From contig WSYJ01000177.1 of NCBI GenBank assembly GCA_020186115.1, positions 62,001 to 126,000 on the forward strand: DNA of 64,000 nucleotides, written 5' to 3'. The notes under the pieces are model-generated. The model searched no databases and had not been told where the DNA came from. It saw only the letters and a program-made list of their open reading frames with translations. The stretch comes from Histomonas meleagridis. Taxonomy: Eukaryota > Parabasalia > Tritrichomonadida > Dientamoebidae. Numbering within the stretch: position 1 is the first letter of the stretch; each line of letters begins with the position of its first letter. Position numbers and translations under genes: made by a program. Positions 1 to 8,455 of this stretch are shown piece after piece.

Positions 1-27
1 AACCTACGAGGCATAACAATAAAAAAT

Positions 28-387
28 TTAATGTTGTGGGAGATTTATTAATTGAGGGTGAATAAGATATGAAGGAACATCCTTACGGCGACGATCATAA
101 CGGATGGCACCTATAGAGATTATTGGGAGAACAATGACCCAAACCTCAACCATCTGAAAATTCTCTTTAATAAAGCCCTTAAGTAAGCCAACATTACTGG
201 AGTAAATTGACTTAACTTGGCCTTCATTGTCTGGCATAAGGCATGGAGCAGGGGGTGTAAAAACAGGAGGTGGAATTGGATACGGTTTTTCTTAATCGTC
301 AGATTGAAGGGCATCGGGACAAACATTACTAAAATCAAAAGAATTGTCATCAAAGCCAAAATTATCAAATGTATCTTCATATTCCAT
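28..387 (-). pseudogene. Broken ORF of unknown function divergent from Rep
   Basis: Read on the minus strand, an ATG at 387 opens a frame of about 119 codons that ends in TAA at 28-30, interrupted by one in-frame TAA at 292-294 and no frameshift. The N-terminal half is acidic and rich in D, F and N; the middle is Pro-rich; the C-terminal half carries a hydrophobic stretch followed by an Arg-rich patch. I do not recognise the family. It lies head to head with the Rep gene, the arrangement many CRESS genomes use for Rep and Cap, but the acidic N terminus is unlike a typical basic capsid N terminus, so I do not call it a capsid gene. It could equally be a transposon accessory gene or a decayed host gene. 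Confidence 0.35.
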
Positions 388-484
388 TTGACTAAAAAAT
401 AAAAATGATATTCCCACATCAGTGACAAGAAGGAATTTACTTTTTCCTTAATTCATTAAAAACTTTGACAATTACAACACTGCA

Positions 485-499
485 TTGAATACTTTATTT
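485..499. repeat. Left arm of 15-bp inverted repeat flanking Rep
   Basis: Bases 485-499 are the exact reverse complement of 1707-1721. The pair brackets the Rep ORF, about 93 bp upstream of its ATG and 126 bp downstream of its stop. Weaker complementarity continues on both sides, including an inner ATTTTGAT shared by both arms (at different spacing) and an outer AAAAAC block. It may be a terminal inverted repeat or the split stem of a replication-origin hairpin. Confidence 0.6.
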
Positions 500-591
500 A
501 CGATCAAATATTTTGATTGAATTCTGAACCGAAACTTTCAAAATGTATGGGAATAATCATTATAGAAAAATATTGAATGTCGTGATTGATC

Positions 592-1581
592 ATGAAATAT
601 TTAGATCACTTAATAAAAATTATGGGAGCAAAGAGAGGAATCAGAAAGGACGCTACAAGGTTACCAGTGGAGCCACCAAGAAGAACAATAGTCAATCCGA
701 GAGCAAAGCGTTGGGTATTCACATGGAATAACCCCCCAGATACATGGAAAGAAACATTAGAAAGTTTCTCAATGGTTAGTTACATGATTGCTGAAGTAGA
801 GTTTGCACCAAGTACAGGAACGAAGCATATACAAGGTTACATTCGATTTGATGAAAGAGTTTATAAGAATACTTTAATGGCCAAAACTAATTGTTTCTGG
901 GACATTGCTAGAGGCAGTGAACTAGACAATTATAAATATTGTACTAAATATGGTGGAGAACATTATGAATATGGAGAAATGACTATGGAGACTCAGTTAT
1001 ATAAATCCAAAGAAGATAAAATGAAACAAATGTTATCGAATGTTATGACTATGAAATGGGAACAATTTGAAGATAAATATCCAATTCAAGCGTTTTATCA
1101 TCAGAAGAGATTGGAGAACTATAAAATAAGTCACATGAAAGTACATAATGATTGGCCAGGTCAATTGGAGAAAAAGAACTATTGGATCTGGGGACCCCCT
1201 GGTACAGGAAAAAGTCATTGGGCTAGAACTAAAAAACCGTTGTCCCAGATTTATCCTAAAATGTGCAACAAGTGGTGGGACAGTTTTAGGCCCGGAGAAC
1301 ATACACTGGTCATATTCGAAGACTTTCCATCTGATGGGAGACCGTTTGCGCAGCTCATGAAAATATGGAGCGACCGTTACTCGTTCATAGGAGAAGTTAA
1401 GAACGGAGAAGTTATGATCGATCCTGGCACTTTTAACCTAATCGTCACTAGCAATTATTCAATCGAAACTGTTTTCCCAGGTGACGATGGACTGGCAATA
1501 AGACGAAGATTTAAAGAAATTGAGGTGAAAGGGCCTGAGGATTTGAATTTACAAAGGGACCTGGAACCGTTAAATCAATAA
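592..1581 (+). CDS. rep: CRESS-DNA virus type replication-associated protein (Rep), intact
   Basis: Rolling-circle replication initiator with an HUH endonuclease and an SF3 helicase, 329 aa from the first ATG at 592 (an in-frame ATG at 622 is also possible). HUH motifs are visible in order: motif I FTWNN (about 43-47), motif II HIQGYI (from 79), motif III YCTK (116-119, catalytic Tyr). The helicase has Walker A GPPGTGKS (201-208), Walker B VIFEDF (240-245), motif C LIVTSN (283-288) and an arginine-finger-like RRRF (304-307). No motif is broken and there is no stop or frameshift. The gene looks richer in G+C than its neighbours, which suggests transfer. Endogenous or episomal Reps are known from protists such as Entamoeba and Giardia (Naryaviridae, Nenyaviridae, Vilyaviridae hosts). 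No capsid gene is recognisable nearby, so this is a Rep-only element or a partial viral integration. It could be a domesticated gene. Confidence 0.93.
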   Translation: MKYLDHLIKIMGAKRGIRKDATRLPVEPPRRTIVNPRAKRWVFTWNNPPDTWKETLESFSMVSYMIAEVEFAPSTGTKHIQGYIRFDERVYKNTLMAKTNCFWDIARGSELDNYKYCTKYGGEHYEYGEMTMETQLYKSKEDKMKQMLSNVMTMKWEQFEDKYPIQAFYHQKRLENYKISHMKVHNDWPGQLEKKNYWIWGPPGTGKSHWARTKKPLSQIYPKMCNKWWDSFRPGEHTLVIFEDFPSDGRPFAQLMKIWSDRYSFIGEVKNGEVMIDPGTFNLIVTSNYSIETVFPGDDGLAIRRRFKEIEVKGPEDLNLQRDLEPLNQ

Positions 1582-1706
1582 ACAATTCATTTGACAATTA
1601 TCCCTTAGATTTTATTTTATCGAAATTGACAGCGAAAGTGACACAGATAAAAAAATGGAACAAAAATTCTATCGGTCGAAAGACGATCAAAATGAATTGA
1701 ATTTGC

Positions 1707-1721
1707 AAATAAAGTATTCAA
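1707..1721. repeat. Right arm of 15-bp inverted repeat flanking Rep
   Basis: Exact reverse complement of 485-499. It lies 126 bp after the Rep stop codon. With the left arm it defines a unit of about 1.24 kb containing only Rep. I see no target-site duplication next to either arm. Confidence 0.6.
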
Positions 1722-1763
1722 ATCTGGTGTCCGTTTTTCATTAAATTGGGACGAAAATTCATA

Positions 1764-1836
1764 TTTAGGTCAGGGTAACATGATCTTGAAAGGAGGTACC
1801 AGTTAACGTTTTTCGAAATATGGGTCCTGACCTAAA
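1764..1836. repeat. 11-bp inverted repeat with 51-nt spacer
   Basis: Bases 1764-1774 (TTTAGGTCAGG) are the perfect reverse complement of 1826-1836. A third CCTGACC copy lies at about 1891-1897. The role is unknown; it may be part of the boundary of the Rep unit or of an unrelated mobile element. Confidence 0.45.
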
Positions 1837-2137
1837 ATTTTTATTTTTAACGTCCTCAAATAACGGTCTTATTTAAAAAATAGAATTTAACCTGACCCCC
1901 ACCCCTAGTACACTTTATACTGATCACCTGTCTACGCCCTTTTATAAAAAAAGTGCTCCGCGGAGTCGGGCTACGGCAGGTTTGTGATAAATGCACTCAT
2001 TCGCCATTAGGGCTCTCTTTGGGGGAGGAGGTACCTTGGATTAAAGAAAAAGAAAAAAAGAAAAAAATAGATTGCCCATTGAGTGAACAAACTTTGTTAT
2101 CGTCACTATGTGCTGAGTCTAAAAAAAAAAAAAATAA

Positions 2138-3280
2138 GTTAACCAGAAAAACAATCATAAGATTACAATCCTGAACATCAGCTCCAGGAGGATTTCTGCA
2201 ATAAAGAAGAGAGTGAAAATGAATCACAGAGTTGGACGACCTCCTTGTTTAACTGAATCGATGTCAGATTATATTGAGATGCTTTCTTATGCTAATGCTA
2301 GGCTTACAGATGGAGACATTGCCTCAGCTGTAAATAAAATATATGCAACAAGTATCTCAAAGTCCACAATTGTTAGAGCAAGAAGAAAGCAGGGTTTTAT
2401 TTACAGGTCGCCATATATCAAGCAAGAAGTCACAGAAGTACAAAAACATATGCGATTAGAGTTTTGTCAATAAGTACTTGATAACCAATCCCAAGTCAGC
2501 AATATAGTTTTTGCTGATGAATGCAGATTTGAAAGAGGGCCCAACAATTGCTGGAGAAGGATAAAGCGCGGCCATCGGAATGATACATATTTTGCTGAAA
2601 AAACCAATTTCAATCCTGGAGCTATGGTTTGGGGAGCAATTGGGATTGGTTATCGGTCGCCATTGATGAGATGCTCAGGTTTCGTTGATGCAGGAGAATA
2701 ACAAAGAATTATAAAATATAGCAAAGTAATTCAGACATGTGTCATGAAATATGGTCAATTTAAGTGGTGTTTTATGCAAGATGGCGCTCCTTGCCATAAT
2801 GCATCACAAACAATAAAGTGGCTATCTGATAAAGCAATTGTGGTTCCTGGCTGGCCACCAAACTCGCCCGACCTTATTTCTATCGAAAATATTTGGGCGA
2901 TCATGAAAAGAAAAATCAAAAAATATGAATGGAGATAAGGTGATTCGATTTATTCTGTGCTGAATAGAATTTGGTTTTCCATTGATAGCAAGTTTATGGA
3001 CGCTCTCATAGCCGATTTCATCAGGAGATGTGAACTTGTCAGGGATCTTGGAGGAGGAAGTGCTTTGCAGTACCTTACCAGCCACATTAATGAGGTAAAA
3101 AACAAAGTGGCTATAAATGAAGGTAAAATGTGGAAAATCGATGAAGATGTGAATTTGATCAATCTTCAAGCAGAGTTCGGAAACAAATGGAAACTGATTG
3201 GGGAACGCCTAGGAAGAGACAAAACAGATGTTAAAAATCGATTTCAAAATCTCAGTCAAAGGAAAAACATGATAGATTGA
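2138..3280 (+). pseudogene. Tc1/mariner DD34E transposase fused to Myb/SANT domain, copy A
   Basis: One reading frame from 2138 to the TGA at 3278-3280, broken by in-frame TAA codons at 2471, 2699 and 2936 but by no frameshift. The frame is recognisable upstream of the first ATG (2219): a helix-turn-helix segment with ISSRRISAIKK ending in a GRPP motif. The catalytic domain shows D in FADECRF, D in MQDGAPCHN and E in PDLISIENIW with 34 residues between the last two, the DD34E Tc1 signature. After the transposase tail the same frame continues into a Myb/SANT-like repeat starting KMWKIDEDVNLI and ending VKNRFQNL. The extreme N terminus is missing, and no terminal inverted repeats were found. 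It is a dead element; the Myb fusion recurs in copy B at 6074-7321. Confidence 0.85.
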
Positions 3281-3788
3281 GATCTGTTGTTTCTCTCCCA
3301 AGCATTGATCAACTCCCCTTCGATCCGAGTTCTGTTTTTGGCAATTGGACACTTCTTGAGCTGACTTAATTGAACAATTGTTCCTTGATTCAAAATTGGA
3401 AAGTAAATTGAATGCTTTACAAATATATTTGAAATAAACTAAAAGCGATGATGCTATAAAAAAGTTAATAAACCGTAGAAATGAATGCAATCCACTTACC
3501 AATTTTGATTTCCAGTTTATCTATATGATCCAATCAAAACTCGAGAAAATTTTGTCACTCTTATAAATTGTCAGTACCATTACGATCAACTTTTATTTTT
3601 GTTATTTTCAAAACGTCTATCATTTTGAATCTATACATCTTCATATTTTAATATCATAATTTCACTGATACAGATGTAGCATAACTTCAATGTAATATCT
3701 CTAACACGATGTTTTTTTTATATAATTTGATCGTTACTTCAGTATAAAACAGTTATTTAAAAAAAATTTATTGAAAGACTGAAATTAT
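3281..3788. other. Intergenic A+T-rich spacer
   Basis: No gene supported. It separates the decayed transposase A from the 3' end of the beta-adaptin gene. I see no recognisable terminal repeat of the transposon here. Confidence 0.4.
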
Positions 3789-5972
3789 TTAAATCAACAA
3801 GTCATCAACCAACTGATCACTAACTTGTTGTTTAGTCTGTGAAGTTTGTGTTTGTGATGGAATATTGCACATTCCAAATATATTTCCAGCGTTCGTTCTC
3901 AACGCAATTTGCAATTCATTTTTATCATAGTTTCCTGCTTTACTTTGATCAAATTCGATCGGAGTTACAACTTCTATAATTTCTCCAGATTCAATTGCAT
4001 CTGGAAAAGATGGATTTTCTTTCATTACTAAGCCTATTTTATTTACGTTTATGGCCAATGCTAATTGGCTCAAACTTGAATTTGATTTATTTGCTATTCG
4101 TAAGTATAAATTATTTTCATCAAAATCAATGAACATATCTATAATTTTTTCATTATCCAAATTAACCTTATTCCAATTTCTTAAGTTTTCATTATCAAAC
4201 CCGATATCATCGTTTGCTTCAGGAACAAATCGATTCTTTCTTACAAAATCAGAAGGTACAACATGGAGCACCCCGGAAACCGTTCCCATGTTCTGAATTA
4301 ATTCTGTCAAAACTTCGCCGTCAAATTTTTGGTTTTCGTATTGAATTTTGTCCTTGCCGAAAAAGACAATTTCCTTAGAGAAGTCTTGATCTGTAGATAA
4401 TAATCTCCAATAAATTAAAGCTCTGTTAACAACATCCGGAACATATTTATCCTTAACAGCTTCATTTAAAATGAATTGTAATTGGTCTTTCGAACTTTCC
4501 GGATTTTTCAAATATACTTTGACGAACGCAGTTAACAACTGTAACTGTACATATGGTTGTTCATCGCCAAATGTATCTAAAAATGGGTCTAACAATATGT
4601 CGACATTTTTTATCACATCGCAATATTCACCTAAAATCCAAATTCCAGCAGCACGTGCGCGCGCATCTTTTAGACGCTCAATCGAACCGCAAATAGTTTC
4701 TATTGTAGATTCGAAAGATCCAGGAAATCTCCGTAATATGTCACATAATACTATCACTGATTCTTCTATAGCATAATCAGCTTTACCTGCAACGAGCCTT
4801 ATAAGTATATCAACACATCTACGAACAGATGCTTCGATTTTTATCGCAATTTTTCCAATGCATCTAATTGTCTTTCGGACAAACATTACATCGATTTCGT
4901 TACAATACTCAGAAAACTCATCGAGTACAATTTGAGTGTTTTGAGGACCACAAATTGTTACAATAATTTCTAATTTCTCCATTTTGATATATGATGGATC
5001 ATTATAATTACAAAAGAACACACGAATTTCACGCGTTAATGACTTCGGGTACTTTTGTACGAACAATGAAAGTGTTCGAAGTATTACGTATTGGATTTCA
5101 GGTTCTGCAGATGTGACTAATGTGATAAATGGTGGTATAATTTGTGGGAATATTTCGGCGTTTTTCTTATGTGAATATGGCATAAATAAAAAGATACACT
5201 TGAAGGAACCTATAACAACTGACGGGTTTTTGTGTTTGAGATATGGAATTAATCGATCGATTAAAAAGTCGGCATCGTCAGCAGACTCGGGTTTGTATCG
5301 ACTGATGGCATCGTATAGAATAGTTTGACACCATTCGGTGCAACTTGTGGTGGCTGATAATATTGGTGTGATTGATTGGGAATTAAGTGTAAAAATGGGT
5401 GTGGACCGTTTTTCATTTATCTCTGCAATGGCTGCTGTCGCGTTTGAAACGACCATAGGATTCTCGTCTTGAAGTGATTGTAATAAATCTTCAAAAAGTT
5501 GAGCATTCTCAACGGCTTCGGGAATAACATCATAAAGTTTGGTAACACCAAAAACAGCTGTCTTGCGTACATATGGTGAATCATCATGAAGGCATTTTTT
5601 TAATGGAATAACCATGTATTCAGCAACACTATGAAGCTTAATTCTACACATTGTACGAACAGCAAGGGCACGAACAAGTGGGTTATTGTCTTCGGAATCT
5701 TTGATAAATGTATTAACTGCCATAATTGCTTGCTCAGGTTCTTGTGTTGAATAATTGATGAGATAAAGATATACAAGTTTTTTAAGTTCAAGATCGTCTG
5801 TTTTGACACAGCGAAGCATAGAGGAAAATAAAGATTGAACATTTTCGCCACTTCGCATTAAATTAACAACTCGTTTGGCAGCATCCTTTCGAACTGCTGG
5901 ATCATTACCATCCAGTTCATTCCGGAGCTGAAAAATCTCTCCTTTGATCTCGCCATTAAAGAATTTCGCCAT
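3789..5972 (-). CDS. Beta-type adaptin, large subunit of an AP clathrin adaptor complex
   Basis: Large subunit of an AP-1/AP-2 type adaptor that links cargo and clathrin on Golgi, endosome or plasma membranes. 727 aa. The N terminus matches beta-adaptins closely: KGEIFQLRNEL, LELKKLVYLYLINY, IMAVNTFIKD, NPLVRALAVRTM and PYVRKTAVFGV, all within the HEAT-repeat trunk (about 10-560). The hinge is very short. A single sandwich-like subdomain follows (about 600-700), similar to the N-terminal half of the beta appendage; the C-terminal platform subdomain of animal and plant beta appendages is absent, which explains the short length against the usual 900 or so. The start at 5972 is the ATG that matches the family. 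This conserved host gene sits between two transposon relics. Confidence 0.93.
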   Translation of the reverse strand: MAKFFNGEIKGEIFQLRNELDGNDPAVRKDAAKRVVNLMRSGENVQSLFSSMLRCVKTDDLELKKLVYLYLINYSTQEPEQAIMAVNTFIKDSEDNNPLVRALAVRTMCRIKLHSVAEYMVIPLKKCLHDDSPYVRKTAVFGVTKLYDVIPEAVENAQLFEDLLQSLQDENPMVVSNATAAIAEINEKRSTPIFTLNSQSITPILSATTSCTEWCQTILYDAISRYKPESADDADFLIDRLIPYLKHKNPSVVIGSFKCIFLFMPYSHKKNAEIFPQIIPPFITLVTSAEPEIQYVILRTLSLFVQKYPKSLTREIRVFFCNYNDPSYIKMEKLEIIVTICGPQNTQIVLDEFSEYCNEIDVMFVRKTIRCIGKIAIKIEASVRRCVDILIRLVAGKADYAIEESVIVLCDILRRFPGSFESTIETICGSIERLKDARARAAGIWILGEYCDVIKNVDILLDPFLDTFGDEQPYVQLQLLTAFVKVYLKNPESSKDQLQFILNEAVKDKYVPDVVNRALIYWRLLSTDQDFSKEIVFFGKDKIQYENQKFDGEVLTELIQNMGTVSGVLHVVPSDFVRKNRFVPEANDDIGFDNENLRNWNKVNLDNEKIIDMFIDFDENNLYLRIANKSNSSLSQLALAINVNKIGLVMKENPSFPDAIESGEIIEVVTPIEFDQSKAGNYDKNELQIALRTNAGNIFGMCNIPSQTQTSQTKQQVSDQLVDDLLI

Positions 5973-6051
5973 TTGCAGAGAAAATGTTTAATTTCTAAAC
6001 TGGTACAAATAATTCGAGCTTGAGAGAACATATTGAATTTTTTCAATGAAC

Positions 6052-6057
6052 ACCGTT
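6052..6057 (+). promoter_or_regulatory. Candidate Myb-type promoter box before transposase B
   Basis: ACCGTT lies about 17 bases before the transposase ATG at 6074 and about 80 bases upstream of the divergent beta-adaptin ATG. The same core in either orientation precedes many genes in this window. Confidence 0.4.
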
Positions 6058-6073
6058 TATTAATTTAAATCAG

Positions 6074-7321
6074 ATGACCTCGTGGAACAAAGAACAGTCA
6101 ATAATAGAAATGTACAAATTAGGGCACAACTATCAAACAATAGCAAATACCCTTCATGTAGGTACTAACAGGATAAGCAGTACAATTAAAGCATACACCA
6201 ATACTGGTCAAGTACCTGATGCAACAATAAGAGGAAGATCAGTTGTTATTACAAATAAAATTAGAGAATTTATAGAATTAAAGACCCTTCTTGAACCAAC
6301 ATTATCTTCAAAAGAATTAGCGGATAAAATTGAAGAATGTTTTCATTTATCGATTTCCCATCAATCTGTTACAAAGGTCAGAAACGAAATGAAATTTCGT
6401 TATAGACCTTGTAAGGTAGAACAAGATTTAACGCATCAACAAATAGAAGCAAGAATCGAATTTGTAAAAAAAATACTCACACAAAAATCATATCTTGACA
6501 AGATCGCTTTCTCTGATGAATCGCGATTTGTCTTGGGAAAAGATAATGAATGGATGTGAATGAGAAAAGGCGAGTATGTCGAAGAAACAATAATAAAAAA
6601 GGCCAAATTTTCAAAATCTGTAATGATCTATGGTGTGATATCTTTTGGGTACAAGAGCAAATTAGTAATTGTAGATAAATCAATTGACTCAGGACAATAT
6701 ATACAAAACATGGAAGCTTCCAATTTTATTGAGGATATGAACAAAACCCATGGTAAGCTTGATTGGATTTATGTTCAGGATGGGGCTCGGTGCCATACTT
6801 CAGTACAATCTATGGAGTGGCTTGAGGATCGTGTCGATGTAATAAATGATTGGCCGGCCAACTCGCCTGACCTAAACCCAATCGAGTTGCTCTGGGCTAT
6901 AATGAAGCAAATAATTTACAAGAGGTCCCCAAAAGATCTGGAAGAGTTGAAATTGATCTTGGAACAAACATGGGACAATTTGGACATTTCATTAATTAAC
7001 AATCTTTGTTTGGGTTTTGGAGACCGTTCACGGCTTTGTCTTGAAATGAATGGAGGTTCAATTTCAAGGTTTTTAGGTTTAGAATAGGAATTTAAAAAAA
7101 TTCTATCTAACATGAGAACATACTGTCCTTGGTCAGAAGGAGAAGATAAAGTTCTATACGATATGATTTGCAAATTTGGTCATCAATGTGGAAATATTTC
7201 CAAATGTTTGCAAAACAGTCGTCCTGTACAATGTAAAGGTCGATGGTTCTGTATATTAAGATTCGACGAAAAAAAACTTATAGAAGAAAGATTAAAAAAT
7301 TTAATAAATAATTTGAATTAG
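6074..7321 (+). pseudogene. Tc1/mariner DD34E transposase with C-terminal Myb/SANT domain, copy B
   Basis: One frame from ATG 6074 to TAG 7319-7321, with only two in-frame stops: TGA at 6557-6559 and TAG at 7085-7087. The N-terminal HTH domain (about 1-110) is complete. Catalytic residues are D in FSDESRF, D in VQDGARCH and E in NSPDLNPIELLW, with 34 residues between the second and third (DD34E). The TGA falls where relatives carry Trp in a W-x-W-like motif, so it may be a single TGG to TGA change. After the transposase end the frame continues, past the TAG, into a Myb/SANT-like domain (7112-7321) with YCPWSEGEDKVLYDMI and a C-terminal KGRWFCILR helix. The TAG may be the true transposase stop, with the Myb as a separate ORF, or a decay mutation in a fusion like copy A. 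Copies A and B are only distantly similar. Confidence 0.85.
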
Positions 7322-7443
7322 GAAGAGACTTTTGCTAAAAAATCGAAAATCTTATCAAGCCACTTTTCAAAATGAAAAAATTAAAAAAAATAATTTCGTT
7401 CACAAAATTCAATTCAATTTAAAAATCGCAAAAATTTTATTGT
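7322..7443. other. Short A+T-rich spacer between transposase B and recombinase
   Basis: No gene. AAAATTCAAT at 7404-7413 is the reverse complement of 6032-6041, and the adjoining GTTCA at 7398-7402 pairs with TGAAC at 6047-6051, a possible remnant terminal repeat of copy B. It is short, gapped and A+T-rich, so chance is not excluded. Confidence 0.25.
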
Positions 7444-8349
7444 TTATATAGAAAGTGCCTCTGAAATTTCAATACCAGCTCTGTTCATGTCTACTGAAAC
7501 ATATCGAGTATATGCAGAACTTTTCCACCTTCCATGGGCTTTTATGATACAATTATTAACATTTTTTAGTGAAACATAATATGCTGCTCCTCTACGAAAA
7601 CAATGAAATCCATAATTTTGATATTCTTCAACTCCAATAGTCCTAAGTACATAAAGAAGATGAGCTCTGAGTGTGGATTGAGTTCGAGATTCTATGTGAT
7701 CATTACTAGAAATTAAGTTCAAATATTTTATAAATCGGAATGGGCTATAATTTGTCTTATTATCATAAATATATGTAAACGTACCATTCCCGAATTGATC
7801 TGTTTTAGAAGTCTGTATGTTTAGTTTTATTAAGTTTTCGCCTTCAATTACAATATCGCTTTTTTTAAGGTTTAGCGCTTCACTTATTCTGAGAAATGCT
7901 GCAAACATTAACGATATCAAAAATATAAACTTCAAATTATCAATATTTGTCAATGGAAATTTTTCAATTATTTTCGAAAACCATTTTGGATCAAACGGTA
8001 ACTTTGCATTCGGACAAAAACCTGAATATAGTGACCTCCTTATTCCACATATAAATATTTTGAATTTTATTGAATGTGTTAATATTTCCAAGTCATTTTG
8101 TTGAAAATAATGTGTAGAACTATTAATGTAAGCTAGTAACGTACAACATTTCATATTCTGATTCTTTTTAAATATAATGAATGCAACCATTTTGTCATGA
8201 GTAATAGGAAATGGTTCTTCGTGTATTAGATTTATCATCACTTTGGCATAAGCATGAATCAGCCTATCATATGTACTTTTCGTTCCTGCTGAAACATTTG
8301 CAGCTGATATTGTATCAGCTTCAGCAAGTAATTGCTCCATCAATGACAT
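7444..8349 (-). CDS. Tyrosine recombinase, Crypton/phage-integrase type, intact
   Basis: Site-specific DNA recombinase of the lambda-integrase fold, 301 aa from ATG 8349 (a second ATG at 8340). The N-terminal part (about 15-120) looks like a SAM-like core-binding domain. All catalytic residues are visible: Arg in FLRISEA (154), Lys in TSKTD (182), His and Arg in HCFRRG (249 and 252), His in HGRW (272) and the Tyr nucleophile in YTRYV (283). No stop or frameshift is present. Eukaryotic single-gene recombinases of this size are typical of Crypton elements; no reverse transcriptase is nearby, so a DIRS/Ngaro element is unlikely. A near-perfect palindrome lies 107 bp upstream (8456-8520) and may be its regulatory or recombination site. 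The element's true ends are not visible. Confidence 0.88.
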   Translation of the reverse strand: MSLMEQLLAEADTISAANVSAGTKSTYDRLIHAYAKVMINLIHEEPFPITHDKMVAFIIFKKNQNMKCCTLLAYINSSTHYFQQNDLEILTHSIKFKIFICGIRRSLYSGFCPNAKLPFDPKWFSKIIEKFPLTNIDNLKFIFLISLMFAAFLRISEALNLKKSDIVIEGENLIKLNIQTSKTDQFGNGTFTYIYDNKTNYSPFRFIKYLNLISSNDHIESRTQSTLRAHLLYVLRTIGVEEYQNYGFHCFRRGAAYYVSLKNVNNCIIKAHGRWKSSAYTRYVSVDMNRAGIEISEALSI

Positions 8350-8455
8350 TTTAAATATGATTAATAAAAAGAAACTTAAAAACAATATTGAAAATTGTGA
8401 GCGAAATTACTTTTTTTAATATTTTCATTTCAAAAAGTGTCGATGAGAATTACAC

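Larger units (their letters stand above)
1582..2137. other. Gene-free stretch with G+C-rich patch between Rep and transposase A
   Basis: No supported gene. It contains the right arm of the Rep-flanking repeat (1707-1721), a second inverted repeat (1764-1774 with 1826-1836), a C-rich run near 1890-1905 and a local G+C-rich patch (about 1956-1990) holding the 10-bp palindrome CTCCGCGGAG at about 1956-1965, unusual in this A+T-rich DNA. It ends in a poly-purine run at about 2043-2070. Confidence 0.5.

Noticed and set aside
485-1721. Canonical CRESS origin nonanucleotide near Rep
   Set aside because: I found no NANTATTAC-type sequence in a loop on either side of the gene.
2471-7087. Alternative genetic code (stop codons read as amino acids)
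   Set aside because: TAA, TAG and TGA all end well-conserved host genes in this window, so the in-frame stops in the transposases are lesions.
6032-7413. Possible terminal inverted repeat of transposase B (ATTGAATTTT and its complement)
   Set aside because: 10 bp, A+T-rich, with a gap and no clear TA duplication; chance is likely.
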